From Curvibacter sp. PAE-UM (GTDB lineage Bacteria > Pseudomonadota > Gammaproteobacteria > Burkholderiales > Burkholderiaceae_C): a stretch of DNA of 64,000 nt. A program made the position numbers and the translations under genes. Of the stretch, positions 17,973 through 27,111 are shown piece after piece; the stretch's first letter is position 1; each line of letters opens with the position of its first letter. The notes under the pieces are model-generated. The model worked only from the letters and a program-made list of their open reading frames with translations, ran no database searches and was not told the DNA's origin. The stretch lies in the NCBI RefSeq assembly GCF_001432305.1, contig NZ_KQ483358.1, positions 3,222,628-3,286,627 of the forward strand, in the 5' to 3' direction.

Positions 17973-18683
17973 TCAGACCCCCAGATAACGGTGCCAGAGG
18001 CCGGGATCGGCGGCCAGCTCGGCCGACGGGCCCGCCCAGACCACACGGCCGCGCTCGATGATGGTGTGACGATCGGCCAGCTGGATGAGTCGCTGCACGT
18101 ACTTGTCGATCACCAGGATGCTCTGGCCCTGCGCGCGCAGCTGGTCCAGGCAGGCCCAGATCTGTTCGCGGATCAGCGGCGCCAGGCCCTCGCTGGCCTC
18201 GTCCAGGATCAGCAGCTGCGGGTTGGTCATCAGCGCGCGGCCGATGGCCAGCATCTGCTGCTCACCGCCCGAAAGCTGGTTGCCCATGTGGCGCCGGCGC
18301 CCCAGCAAGGCGGGGAAGAGTTCGTAGACACGTTCCAGCGTCCAGGGCTGGGAAGAGGTGCGGCGGTTGGCAGCGAAGGCGCGCAGATTCTCTTCGACCG
18401 AGAGGTTCGGGAAAATCTGCCGGCCCTCGGGCACCAGGGCCAGGCCCATGCGCGCGATGCGGTCCGGGCTGAGGCCGTCGATGCGCTCACCGAGGAAACG
18501 CACCACGCCAGTGCGCGGCGGTGTGAGCCCCAGAATGGAGCGCACGGTGGTGGTCTTGCCCATGCCGTTGCGGCCCAGCAGGGTGGCCACGCCCCCTGCC
18601 TCGACCGTGAAGCTGATGCCGAACAGCACCTGGCTGGCACCGTAGGCGGTCTGCAGATCGGTGACTTCGAGCAACATGCTCAT
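17973..18683 (-). CDS. livF: Branched-chain amino-acid type ABC importer, ATPase LivF
   Basis: A 236-residue ABC ATPase. Walker A GRNGMGKTTT, signature LSGGEQQMLAIGRAL and Walker B LLILDEASEGLAP are intact; the ILDEASEGLAP variant is characteristic of LivF. Start chosen at MSMLLEV because its ATG overlaps the upstream stop (ATGA). It is the last gene of a six-gene leftward operon. It pairs with LivG to energise the LivH/LivM permease. Substrate could be an amino acid, urea or an amide; no evidence decides. Confidence 0.9.
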   Translation of the reverse strand: MSMLLEVTDLQTAYGASQVLFGISFTVEAGGVATLLGRNGMGKTTTVRSILGLTPPRTGVVRFLGERIDGLSPDRIARMGLALVPEGRQIFPNLSVEENLRAFAANRRTSSQPWTLERVYELFPALLGRRRHMGNQLSGGEQQMLAIGRALMTNPQLLILDEASEGLAPLIREQIWACLDQLRAQGQSILVIDKYVQRLIQLADRHTIIERGRVVWAGPSAELAADPGLWHRYLGV

Positions 18684-19252
18684 ATCCATCCCCAGCGCCG
18701 CAAGGCGCGGTGTTCCAGCACCAGGACCAAGAGCGTGAGCAGCAGGATGGCAGCGCCGTGCCACTCCATGGCACGCTGCGCGTCCCGGGCCGCGGCCTCG
18801 TAACTGGCCTTGAACTCGGCATGGACCCGGTGCACGGGGCCGCAGTGCAGCTCCCAGATGCGGAAACGCTCAATCGACACCCAACGCATGGGCACGCCCA
18901 GCACGTAGCCCATGCAGCCAGGCAGGCTGTCCCGCTCCCCGGCTTCGTCCAGCGGCGTACGCGCGGTGGCCAGCAGGGCAGCCGACACCGGGAACTCCAT
19001 GCTGCGCTGCGTTTCGTCGGCCAGCCGCACCTGCAGATGCGGCACACGGTCCTGCAGCTGCAGCACCTCGACCGGCATCTGCACCAGTTGCGCGGGTTCG
19101 GGCACCGGGTTGAGCGGGTCCACGCACAGGAGATAGCCCAGGTGCAGCTGCAGCAGGAGACCGACGAGGAGCGTCAGGGGATGGAAACGCCACCAGGAGC
19201 GAACGGTGCGCGCCCTGGGCGGGACCATGGATGTCGGCGCCGGGTGCAGCAT
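18680..19252 (-). CDS. Unknown two-helix membrane protein inserted in the Liv operon
   Basis: A 190-residue protein with a transmembrane helix near residues 26-46 (LTLLVGLLLQLHLGYLL), a ~110-residue presumably periplasmic domain with two cysteines (CMGYVLG, LHCGPVH), and a second helix near 163-182 (AILLLTLLVLVLEH). It is translationally coupled at both ends: its ATG overlaps the LivG stop (TGATG) and its stop overlaps the LivF start (ATGA). Liv systems normally have no gene here. I do not recognise the family. An accessory subunit of this importer is plausible but unproven. Confidence 0.75.
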   Translation of the reverse strand: MLHPAPTSMVPPRARTVRSWWRFHPLTLLVGLLLQLHLGYLLCVDPLNPVPEPAQLVQMPVEVLQLQDRVPHLQVRLADETQRSMEFPVSAALLATARTPLDEAGERDSLPGCMGYVLGVPMRWVSIERFRIWELHCGPVHRVHAEFKASYEAAARDAQRAMEWHGAAILLLTLLVLVLEHRALRRWGWI

Positions 19253-20010
19253 CAGGCGCCCTCCCCGACTTCGTCGCCCAGGTAGGCGCGCCGCACTTCG
19301 GCGTCAGCGCGGATGGCAGCCGGCGCCCCGCTGGCGATGATGCGGCCGGCGACGAGCACCGAGATGGTGTCGGCCAGTCGGAAGACGGCGTCCATGTCGT
19401 GCTCCACCAGCAGCAGGGTCAGCTGACCGCGCAGGCCCAACAGCAAGGCCACCATGCGCTCGGACTCCTCGGGCCCCATGCCGGCCATGGGCTCGTCCAG
19501 CAGCAGCAACTTCGCGCCGGTGGCCAGCGCGATACCCACCTCCAGCTGGCGCTGCTCGCCGTGCGAGAGCGCGCCGGCCAGCTGGGCCAGCCGCTGGCCC
19601 AGGCCCACACGTTCCAGCACGGCCGCGGCCTGCGCATAACGTTGTTGCTCGGCGCGCGCTGCGCGCCAGAAGCGCAGGCTGCTGCCGCTGCGCGCCTGCA
19701 GGGCCAGGGCCACGTTGTCGAGCACCGGCAGGCGCTGGAAGATGCTGGTGATCTGGTAGGACCGGGCCAGGCCGCGGTGCACACGCTCGTGCATGGACAG
19801 CGGCGTGATGTCGGCCCCATCGAAAGTGATGGCCCCTGCGTCAGGTGCCAGCGCGCCCGAGAGCTGCTGGATCAGCGTGGTCTTGCCCGCGCCGTTGGGG
19901 CCGATGAGCGCGTGGATCTCGCCGGTGCGCACGCTCAGATCGAGATAGTCCGTGGCGACCAGGCCGCCGTAGCGCTTGAGCAAGCCCCTGACTTGTAGCA
20001 ACTCGCTCAC
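19252..20010 (-). CDS. livG: Branched-chain amino-acid type ABC importer, ATPase LivG
   Basis: A 252-residue ABC ATPase with Walker A GPNGAGKTT, the LivG-type signature LSHGEQRQLEVGIAL, Walker B LLLLDEPMAGMGPEE and the H-loop LLLVEHDMD. The start is GTG at 20010, overlapping the LivM stop by four bases; the reading frame extends further upstream but that part lies in livM and is not protein-like. Works with LivF. Confidence 0.9.
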   Translation of the reverse strand: MSELLQVRGLLKRYGGLVATDYLDLSVRTGEIHALIGPNGAGKTTLIQQLSGALAPDAGAITFDGADITPLSMHERVHRGLARSYQITSIFQRLPVLDNVALALQARSGSSLRFWRAARAEQQRYAQAAAVLERVGLGQRLAQLAGALSHGEQRQLEVGIALATGAKLLLLDEPMAGMGPEESERMVALLLGLRGQLTLLLVEHDMDAVFRLADTISVLVAGRIIASGAPAAIRADAEVRRAYLGDEVGEGA

Positions 20011-20990
20011 GGTTGCTCCTTGCGCTTGAACAAGCTCATCAAGCCATTGGGTGCGGCCAGCACCACGGCCAGCAAGGCAGCACCCAGCGCGAACTGCCAG
20101 TAGATGGTGTAGTGGCTCAGCACCTCTTCGAGCAGCAGGAAGACCACGGCGCCGATCACGCCGCCCCACAGGTGGCCGACGCCGCCCAGGATGACCATGA
20201 CCATCAGCAGGCCGGACTGGCCCCACTGCATCATGGACGGGCTGACAAAACCGCCCAGGCTGGCCAGCAGTGCGCCGGCCAGGCCCGCCAGCGCCCCGGC
20301 GATGACAAAGGCGACGAGCCGGTGGCCGTAGACAGCGAAACCCACGGCCTCCATGCGCTGTTCGTTCTCGCGCATGGCCTGCAGGGCGTGGCCGAAGCGC
20401 GCGTTGAGCAGGCGCCAGACGAAGAGCAGGGCCAGCGTCACCAGGGCCAGCGTGGTCCAGTAGAAGGTGCGCTCGTTGGCCAGCTCCAGGCCGCCGCCCA
20501 GGGTGCCACGCGCGGCGAGCGAGAGGCCGTCGTCACCACCATAGGCCTTGGTGGAGAGGGCCAGGTAATAGAGCATCTGCGCGAAGGCCAGCGTGATCAT
20601 GATGAAGTAGACGCCGCGCGTGCGCAGGCTGATGGCGCCGATCAGCGCCGCGAAGAGCGCGGACACGAGCATCGCGGCAGGCCACAGGACCCAGGCGGAA
20701 GTGATACCCGATTGCAGCAGCACAGCGGCCGTGTAGGCGCCCACGCCCACGAAGGCCGCGTGGCCGAAGCTCACCAGACCCCCGAAACCCAGGATGAGGT
20801 TGAGGCTGGTGGCCGCCAGCGCGAAGATCAGGATGCGCGCGGCCAGCCCGAGGTAGAAGTCACCACCGATCAGCGGCGTGATCAGCGGCAAGGCCAGCAG
20901 CAGCGCGAAGAGCGGCAGCGCCCAGCGCCAGCCCAGTGCGTGATCGAGCAGGCTGCGCTGCGACGCGTGCGACACGACGGGTTCAGCCAT
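20007..20990 (-). CDS. livM: Branched-chain amino-acid type ABC importer, permease LivM
   Basis: A 327-residue inner-membrane permease. The sequence LNLILGFGGLVSFGHAAFVGVGAYTAA is the LivM hallmark (given here in part: LGFGGLVSFGHAAFVG), and there are about nine hydrophobic segments. Start MAEPVVSH overlaps the livH stop by eight bases; six more residues are possible upstream. Confidence 0.92.
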   Translation of the reverse strand: MAEPVVSHASQRSLLDHALGWRWALPLFALLLALPLITPLIGGDFYLGLAARILIFALAATSLNLILGFGGLVSFGHAAFVGVGAYTAAVLLQSGITSAWVLWPAAMLVSALFAALIGAISLRTRGVYFIMITLAFAQMLYYLALSTKAYGGDDGLSLAARGTLGGGLELANERTFYWTTLALVTLALLFVWRLLNARFGHALQAMRENEQRMEAVGFAVYGHRLVAFVIAGALAGLAGALLASLGGFVSPSMMQWGQSGLLMVMVILGGVGHLWGGVIGAVVFLLLEEVLSHYTIYWQFALGAALLAVVLAAPNGLMSLFKRKEQP

Positions 20991-21903
20991 GGGCAGGGAA
21001 CAGGCCACGCGGCTTGAAGAAGAGCACGGCGGCCATCAGCACATAGATGAGGATGGAGGCCACCGCCGGACCGGCATTGTCGGCCGCAGCAGGCCCGAGC
21101 ACGGCGCCGAAGAGCAGCGGGATCAGCGCGCGGCCCGCCGTGTCCACCACGCCGACCAGCAGGGCGCCCAGCAGCGCGCCACGCACCGAACCGATGCCGC
21201 CGATGACGATGACCACAAAGGCCAGGATCAGGATGCTCTCGCCCATGCCCACCTGCACGGCCAGCAGCGGGCCCAGCAGACCACCGGCCACGGCGCACAG
21301 GGCCGCGCCCAGACCGAACAGCGCAGTGAACAGCGCGCGCACCGGCACACCCATGGCCAGCGCCATCTCGCGGTTGGACGCACCGGCGCGCAGCTGCATG
21401 CCGATGCGCGTGCGCGTGATCAGCAACCACAAGCCCAGCGCCACGAGCAGGCCCACTCCGATGATGAGCAGGCGGTAGGCCGGGTAATAAAAACCGCTGA
21501 GCAGTTCGACCGGACCGGACAGTGAATCCGGCGGGCTCAGCAGCACGGGCTGTGAGCCCCAGATGAAACGCACGGCCTCGTTGCACATGAGCAGGATGGC
21601 AAAGGTGCCCAGCACCTGAGAGAGGTGGTCACGCGTGTAGAGGCGGCGCAGCACGGTGAGCTCCAGCAGCACACCGAAGACGGCCGCACCGACCACACCC
21701 GCACCGAGTCCGATCCAGAAGGAACCGCTGGCCGTGGTGGCAGCCGCCACCAGGTAGGCCCCCACCATATAGAGCGAGCCGTGCGCTAGGTTGATCATGT
21801 CCATGATGCCGAAGACCAGGGTAAGCCCGGCCGCCAGCAAAAAGAGCATGAGCCCGAACTGCAGGCCGTTGAGGGCCTGCTCCAGGATAAGAATGCCGGT
21901 CAT
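20983..21903 (-). CDS. livH: Branched-chain amino-acid type ABC importer, permease LivH
   Basis: A 306-residue permease of the LivH type. The N-terminal GLQFGLMLFLLAAGLTLVFG and DMINLAHGSLYMVGAY are signatures, and AFVVIVIGGIGSVRGALLGA near residue 235 is the conserved permease loop region. Follows the receptor gene by 25 bases. Confidence 0.93.
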   Translation of the reverse strand: MTGILILEQALNGLQFGLMLFLLAAGLTLVFGIMDMINLAHGSLYMVGAYLVAAATTASGSFWIGLGAGVVGAAVFGVLLELTVLRRLYTRDHLSQVLGTFAILLMCNEAVRFIWGSQPVLLSPPDSLSGPVELLSGFYYPAYRLLIIGVGLLVALGLWLLITRTRIGMQLRAGASNREMALAMGVPVRALFTALFGLGAALCAVAGGLLGPLLAVQVGMGESILILAFVVIVIGGIGSVRGALLGALLVGVVDTAGRALIPLLFGAVLGPAAADNAGPAVASILIYVLMAAVLFFKPRGLFPAHG

Positions 21904-21928
21904 CGCCTACAGGAACACGTATCGCAGA

Positions 21929-23131
21929 TCAGAGCCCCGGCATCTTGCAGTTGGCGGCGTAGGCGTCGGCGTGGTTCTTGAAGATGGTGCCGAGGGTGCG
22001 GTTGGTCACGCGGCCCTTGCTGTCCTGGGTGATGACACGCAGGTGGTAGTCCTGGATGGGGAACTGGTTGCTGTTGAACTTGAAGCTGCCGCGCACGGAA
22101 TCGAACTTGGCCGCCTTGAGCGCCTTGTGCACGGCGGCCTTGTCGTCGAGCTTGCCCTTGCTGTCGCGCACGGCGGCACCGATCAGTTGCGCCGCGTCAT
22201 ACCCCTGCGAGGCGTAGAGCGTGGGCAGGCGGCCGTATTCCTTCTCGAAGGCGGCCACGAACTTCTTGTTGGCCGCGTTGTCCAGGTCATGCGCCCACTG
22301 CGAGGTGTTGAACATGCCCAGCATGGGGTTGCCCACGGCGCGGATCACGTCCTCGTCGCCCGAGAAGCCGGGGCCGAAAAGCGTCATGTCCTTGGACAGG
22401 CCGGCGCCGACGAACTGCTTGATGAAGTTGATGCCCAGGCCGCCGGGCAGGAAGATGTAGACGGCATCGGGTTTGGCCGCGCGCAGCTTGGACAGCTCAG
22501 AACCGTAGTCCAGCAGGTTCAGCGGGGTGTAGCTTTCGGAGACGATCTCGCCGCCCTTGTAGTAGCGCTTGAAGCCGGCCAGCGCGTCCTTGCCCGCCGG
22601 GTAGTTGGGGGCGATCAGGGCCACGCGCTTGAAACCCTTGTCGGCCACGGTCTTGCCCACGGCCTCGTGCTGGTTGTCGTTCTGGTAGGAAGCGCTGAAG
22701 AAATAGGGGTTGCACTGCTCGCCCGCCAGCTGCGAAGGGCCGGCGTTGGCGCTGATGTAGAAGGTCTTGGCGGCAAAGGTCGGCGCGCCCACGGCCAGCA
22801 TGACGTTGGAGAAGACGATGCCGGTCATGAAGTCGACCTTGTCGCGCTTGACCAGGCGGTCCGCCGTCTGGCGGCCCACGTCGGGGCTGGCCTGGTCGTC
22901 GGCGACGATCACCTCGGCCGGCAGGCCGCCGAGCTTGCCGCCGTTCAGCTTCACCGCCAGCTGGAAGCCGTCGCGGATGTCAATGCCCAGCCCTGCGCCG
23001 GGGCCCGAGAGCGTGGACAGCAGGCCGATCTTGACGTTGTCGGCCGCCAGGGCCGGCAGGGCCAGCACGGCCGAAACGGTGGCCGCGAAAAAGCTGCGGC
23101 GCAGCAGGGCAAAGGGCACATTGGTTTTCAT
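21929..23131 (-). CDS. Periplasmic receptor of the Liv-type importer
   Basis: A 400-residue Peripla_BP_6 receptor with a signal peptide (about 1-29, ending VLALPALAA). Mature start DNVKIGLLSTLSGPGAGLG is typical. First gene of the operon receptor-livH-livM-livG-unknown-livF. Residues around VIVADDQASPDVGRQ and YISANAGPSQLAGEQC resemble receptors annotated for aromatic or amide compounds more than LivK, so the ligand may not be a branched-chain amino acid. Confidence 0.9.
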   Translation of the reverse strand: MKTNVPFALLRRSFFAATVSAVLALPALAADNVKIGLLSTLSGPGAGLGIDIRDGFQLAVKLNGGKLGGLPAEVIVADDQASPDVGRQTADRLVKRDKVDFMTGIVFSNVMLAVGAPTFAAKTFYISANAGPSQLAGEQCNPYFFSASYQNDNQHEAVGKTVADKGFKRVALIAPNYPAGKDALAGFKRYYKGGEIVSESYTPLNLLDYGSELSKLRAAKPDAVYIFLPGGLGINFIKQFVGAGLSKDMTLFGPGFSGDEDVIRAVGNPMLGMFNTSQWAHDLDNAANKKFVAAFEKEYGRLPTLYASQGYDAAQLIGAAVRDSKGKLDDKAAVHKALKAAKFDSVRGSFKFNSNQFPIQDYHLRVITQDSKGRVTNRTLGTIFKNHADAYAANCKMPGL

Positions 23132-23206
23132 GGTCTTTCCTGTTCGGGGTGAGGCTGCAGAAATGGGCTGCCAGAATGATAGCGTCCAGAACTCGGAGCT
23201 TAGTCC

Positions 23207-23911
23207 ATGAACCTCACCCGCCGAAAACTCAGCCTGGCCCTGCTGGCGCTGCCCGCCGGCTGCGCCTACCAGCCCCTGGCCGGGCTACGCACGGAGGCCG
23301 CAGCCGCACCGGACCTGCCCGTGGGCCTGCGCACGCCTGCCACGGGCCAGCGCTGGACCTACCGCAAGTACAACGGTTACAACAGCGCCCTACTCGCCAC
23401 GGAAACCCATGAGGTGCTGACCCTGGAGCCCCGGGTGCGCGTGCGCATCCGCAGCGATGCCGGCGCGACCGAGCAGGAAGAACTGCACCAGCCCTGGGGG
23501 CAGGTGCTGCGCGAATTCGCCCGGGACGATGTGCTGAACTACGAGCAGGCCACGCCCCTGTGGCCGGCCGACCTGAGCCCCGGCAGCCGCAGCGTGCACA
23601 GCACCACCTACCGCATCGACAACGATTCCTTCCGCTACTGGATCACCCAGCACACCACCGTGCAAGGCTGGGAACGCGTGACGCTGGCCAACGGCCCCCA
23701 GCTGGCCCTGCGCATCGAGAAACTCATACGCCTGCAGCACCGCGACATCGCCCGCGCGGAAACCATACGGCGTGACACGATCTGGCTGGCACCGCAGATC
23801 GGTCGCTGGGTGGCGCGCGAAACGACCGGCGACTACCGCCTGTCCACCGGCCGCGGCTTCAGCTGGCAGCGCGAAGACTGGCACCGCTGGGAACTGACCT
23901 CCTGGGCTTGA
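23207..23911 (+). CDS. Putative lipoprotein, unknown
   Basis: A 234-residue protein with a basic N-terminus, short hydrophobic stretch and a lipobox ALPAGC (Cys19), so probably a lipoprotein. The mature part is rich in Trp, Tyr and Arg, with no motif I recognise. Divergent from the Liv receptor; the tRNA-Ala follows 49 bases after its stop. Confidence 0.75.
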   Translation: MNLTRRKLSLALLALPAGCAYQPLAGLRTEAAAAPDLPVGLRTPATGQRWTYRKYNGYNSALLATETHEVLTLEPRVRVRIRSDAGATEQEELHQPWGQVLREFARDDVLNYEQATPLWPADLSPGSRSVHSTTYRIDNDSFRYWITQHTTVQGWERVTLANGPQLALRIEKLIRLQHRDIARAETIRRDTIWLAPQIGRWVARETTGDYRLSTGRGFSWQREDWHRWELTSWA

Positions 23912-23919
23912 AGGCCCAC

Positions 23920-23948
23920 TGGCCGGACCGGCCAAGGATGGCTAGAAT
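23920..23948 (+). promoter_or_regulatory. Candidate promoter of tRNA-Ala
   Basis: A -10-like TAGAAT at 23943-23948, 12 bases before the tRNA, with a weak -35-like TGGCCG at 23920-23925 (17-base spacing). The -10 is convincing by position; the -35 is poor. Confidence 0.4.
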
Positions 23949-23960
23949 TTCTACACGTGT

Positions 23961-24036
<76 letters not shown>

Positions 24037-24084
24037 CACCATCCGGCGGATGCCCCGGCCCTGATCCAGCATCCGCACCAAGAA

Positions 24085-24120
24085 AAAAGCCCCAGGCGGC
24101 CTGCGCTGCCTGGGGCTTTT
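24085..24120. terminator. Bidirectional rho-independent terminator
   Basis: Stem AAAAGCCCCAGGC / GCCTGGGGCTTTT with a 10-base loop, T-runs on both strands. It lies between the tRNA and the convergent end of the M20 hydrolase gene. Confidence 0.85.
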
Positions 24121-24141
24121 GGGTTCGAGAGCGGCAGGGGC

Positions 24142-25458
24142 TCAGCGCGCGCGCACCGGCAGCAAAGGCTCCGTAACGCCGTCCACCCCTACCAGCGACA
24201 AGACCGTGAGCAAGGTGCTCTGCGGGCCGAGCCAGGCGTTGATGGGCGAGAACCATTCACCAGGGCCGTGCGAACCACCGCCCACGCCACCGCTGCCCAG
24301 CGTGACGGCCGGAATGCCCAGGCTGATCGGCAGGTTGGAGTCGGTGCTCGAAGCGGTGATGGCCTTCACCTCGCCGCCCACCGTGGCCACGGCGCGGCGT
24401 GCGGCCTGGACCATCGGGGAATCCAGCTGCCCGGCACCGGCCGGGCGGTCGCCCACCAGCCTGAATTCGACCTTGATCACGTCTTTCTTGTCCCAGCGCT
24501 TGTTCTCGTCATCGGCGGCATCCCGGGCCAGTGCCATGATCTGGTCTTCCAGCTTCTTGAGTTCGACGGCGCTGTTCGAACGCATGTCCAGCCCGAGTTC
24601 GGCCTCGGCCGCAATCGCATTGACCGAGGTGCCGCCCTTGAGCGTGCCCACGGTGAAGGTGGTTTTCGGCTGCTCGACGGTACGCACTTCGCTGATCTTG
24701 GCAATCGCACGGCCCAGCGCGTGGGTGGCCGAAGGCAGGCCGAAGGCCGAGAAGCTGTGCCCGCCCGGGCCGGTGTAGATGATGCGGAAGCGCCGGCTGC
24801 CGGTGGCCTGGTTCACGATGCGGCCGATGTCCAGGCCATCGAGGGAAATGAAGCCGTCGATGGCCTTGTTGTCGCGAAACAGCGCCTTGACCCCGCGCAG
24901 GTCACCGAGTTCTTCTTCGCCCACCGTGCCGACAAAGATGATGTCCCCCACCGTCTTCAGGCCTGTCTGGTTCAGCGCACGCAGCACGCTGAGCAGCGAG
25001 GCCAGGCCCCGCCCGTCGTCATAGATGCCCGGGGCTTCATAACGGTTGCCCTTGACCTTGACTTTCACATCCGTGCCTTCGGGAAACACCGTGTCCAGAT
25101 GCGCCGACAGCACCAGAACCGGGCCCTTGCCGTTGCCCTTGCGCACGGCGATCACATTGCCTTCGGCATCGATGCGCGCGTCGCCCAGGCCCAGGGCTTT
25201 GAGCCGCTTCTGGTATTCCTGGGCACGCACCATTTCCTTGAACGGCGGCGCGGGGATTTCGGTCAGCTCGATCTGATCCTTGAGCGTGCGTTCATCGTCC
25301 GCCCGGAGAAAGTCCACCGCCTGCTTGACACCGGCATGCGCCGTCAGTTTGACGAACGCGGCCTCGGTCGCCGGATGGAGCGGCGGCAAAGCCACCTGGG
25401 ACCAGGCAGCGCTCACCGCCAGCGTGAGCGTGGCGGCCGTAAAAAGACGTCGTAGCAT
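24142..25458 (-). CDS. Secreted M20-family metallopeptidase
   Basis: A 438-residue zinc hydrolase of the M20/M25/M40 family. A signal peptide of about 21 residues (TLAVSAAWSQ) indicates export. Metal and catalytic residues are visible: SAHLDTV, the bridging Asp in GIYDDGRG, GEEELGD with the catalytic Glu pair, and a late His in GGGSHGPGEW. A lid domain (GGHSFSAFG) is present. It probably cleaves a peptide or amide in the periplasm. Last gene of a leftward run, 17 bases after the DUF3299-like gene. Confidence 0.9.
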   Translation of the reverse strand: MLRRLFTAATLTLAVSAAWSQVALPPLHPATEAAFVKLTAHAGVKQAVDFLRADDERTLKDQIELTEIPAPPFKEMVRAQEYQKRLKALGLGDARIDAEGNVIAVRKGNGKGPVLVLSAHLDTVFPEGTDVKVKVKGNRYEAPGIYDDGRGLASLLSVLRALNQTGLKTVGDIIFVGTVGEEELGDLRGVKALFRDNKAIDGFISLDGLDIGRIVNQATGSRRFRIIYTGPGGHSFSAFGLPSATHALGRAIAKISEVRTVEQPKTTFTVGTLKGGTSVNAIAAEAELGLDMRSNSAVELKKLEDQIMALARDAADDENKRWDKKDVIKVEFRLVGDRPAGAGQLDSPMVQAARRAVATVGGEVKAITASSTDSNLPISLGIPAVTLGSGGVGGGSHGPGEWFSPINAWLGPQSTLLTVLSLVGVDGVTEPLLPVRAR

Positions 25459-25475
25459 GGGATCTCCGTTGTTGT

Positions 25476-25997
25476 TCAGGGAAGGCTGGCGGGCACCGCT
25501 TCGACCAGCCGGTAAAACACGCCGCCGGGATCGTTGTCCAGCAGCAGCAGGCGCCCTTCGACCACGACCGGGTCGATCGAATACTTCACCGCCTTGCGCG
25601 CACGCACCTCCACCATGGCCTCAGGCCCGGCCGACAGGCAGAACGGACAGGTGGGTGACCAGGCCGAGAGCAGAAAGTAGCTGTGGGTCTGCCCGGCCTC
25701 GATGGGCAGGATGTAACCCTGCAGCTTGACGGTCTTGCCCTGCAGGGGCCGCAGGGCCTCGGGAAAGGCCGGGCCCAGCTTGCCCTGGCTCTTCTTGATG
25801 GTGGCCGCACTGAGCACGGACCAGGGCACGGCGCCGGGGGCATCGGGCAGCATGGACGTGCTGGGATCGTGCGCGGGGGCAACAGCAGCGGGACTACCGG
25901 TTTGCGCCAGCGCCGGCAGCATGAACAGGCCGAGCCACAAGCCCATGCCCGTCAGCAGGTGGCGGACAGGGCGCTCAGGCAGGCGCAAGCACATCAT
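25476..25997 (-). CDS. DUF3299-like exported protein
   Basis: A 173-residue protein with a signal peptide (about residues 10-31, ending PALAQ). The motif GYILPIEAGQTHSYFLLS followed by CPFC resembles DUF3299 proteins, which have an OB-like fold and are sometimes linked to metal or redox systems. Start is one of two adjacent ATGs; a long upstream extension would run into the CobW gene and is rejected. Function unknown. Confidence 0.72.
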   Translation of the reverse strand: MMCLRLPERPVRHLLTGMGLWLGLFMLPALAQTGSPAAVAPAHDPSTSMLPDAPGAVPWSVLSAATIKKSQGKLGPAFPEALRPLQGKTVKLQGYILPIEAGQTHSYFLLSAWSPTCPFCLSAGPEAMVEVRARKAVKYSIDPVVVEGRLLLLDNDPGGVFYRLVEAVPASLP

Positions 25998-26034
25998 GCG
26001 GTCAGTGTAGCAAGCAGCACGGCAGGTGCCCCTG

Positions 26035-27111
26035 CTAGGCGGCAGACCCCAGCCCGCCGACCACCTGGAACAGGGCCTTGATCTTGTCGGCATCGATGTT
26101 GCGCGTGATGAAGACGATGCGGCTGCCCTGGTCTTCACTGGGCCAGCGGTCCAGCGTGACCGGCGGGTGGAACACATGGCCCACACCCTGCACGACGACG
26201 GGGCGCCCTTCGACATTCACAATGCCCTTGACGCGCAGCATGTCCTGGCCCCGCAGGGAGATCAGCAGCTCCATGGCAGCCGAAAAGGCGGGCCAGGTGA
26301 ACGGCGCCTCGAAGCGCAGGGACAGGTTGCGCACGGAAGGGTGGTGCCGGCCGGGCAGGCGCGCCGCCAGATACCCGCCCTCCTCCCCGGTCGCCTTGTC
26401 GTCGCGCGAGTCCAGCTCACCCAGGAAGCGCAGGGTGTCAGGGCTGGCACGCTCGCTTTGCAGGCCCAGACCGATCAGGTCCCGGGGATGCAGTTCACCC
26501 TGGGTGCAGCGGCGGATGTCGGCACGCGTGTTGACCGCGGCAATCTCGGCCATGAGTTCATCCACGCTCGCGGCAGGCACCAGGTCACTCTTGGTGATGA
26601 AGATGCGGTCTGCCAGGGCGATCTGCTGCTGGGCTTCCGGTTGCTGCGCCAGCTGGTCACGCGCGTTGACCGCATCCACCAGCGTCACCACACCATCGAG
26701 ACGGTAGTGCGCGCCCAGCATGGTGTCGCTGGAGAGCGTCTGGATCACCGGCCCGGGATCGGCCAGGCCGGTGGTCTCGATGATCACGCGGTCGAAGTCG
26801 GGAATGACCCCGGCGCGGCGGTCGCCGAAGAGCTCGCGCAGGGTGTCCTGCAGATCGGTGCGCACCGAACAGCACAGGCAGCCGTTGGCCAGCAGGCTCA
26901 CGCTCTCGGTCGACATCTTGACCAGGTCGTTGTCGATGCCGATCTCGCCGATCTCGTTGATGACCACCGCCACCCGGTCCATCTCCGGGTGCCGCACGAG
27001 CTTGCTGATCAGCGTGGTCTTGCCCGCGCCGAGGAAACCGGTGATCAGCGTGACCGGGATCTTGCCGGCGAGCGCGTCACGCCCGCTGGAATTTGCAGAC
27101 CACTCAGACAT
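26035..27111 (-). CDS. CobW/G3E-family GTPase (metallochaperone type)
   Basis: A 358-residue GTPase. Walker A GFLGAGKTT at residues 25-33, the metal-binding CLCC at 78-81, Walker B-like ETTGLADP and base motif TKSD are all present, followed by a C-terminal CobW_C domain (about 240-355). Such proteins deliver zinc or other metals. Its start overlaps the LVIVD gene stop by eight bases. The target metalloenzyme is unknown; the M20 zinc hydrolase downstream is exported and so unlikely to be served directly. Confidence 0.9.
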   Translation of the reverse strand: MSEWSANSSGRDALAGKIPVTLITGFLGAGKTTLISKLVRHPEMDRVAVVINEIGEIGIDNDLVKMSTESVSLLANGCLCCSVRTDLQDTLRELFGDRRAGVIPDFDRVIIETTGLADPGPVIQTLSSDTMLGAHYRLDGVVTLVDAVNARDQLAQQPEAQQQIALADRIFITKSDLVPAASVDELMAEIAAVNTRADIRRCTQGELHPRDLIGLGLQSERASPDTLRFLGELDSRDDKATGEEGGYLAARLPGRHHPSVRNLSLRFEAPFTWPAFSAAMELLISLRGQDMLRVKGIVNVEGRPVVVQGVGHVFHPPVTLDRWPSEDQGSRIVFITRNIDADKIKALFQVVGGLGSAA

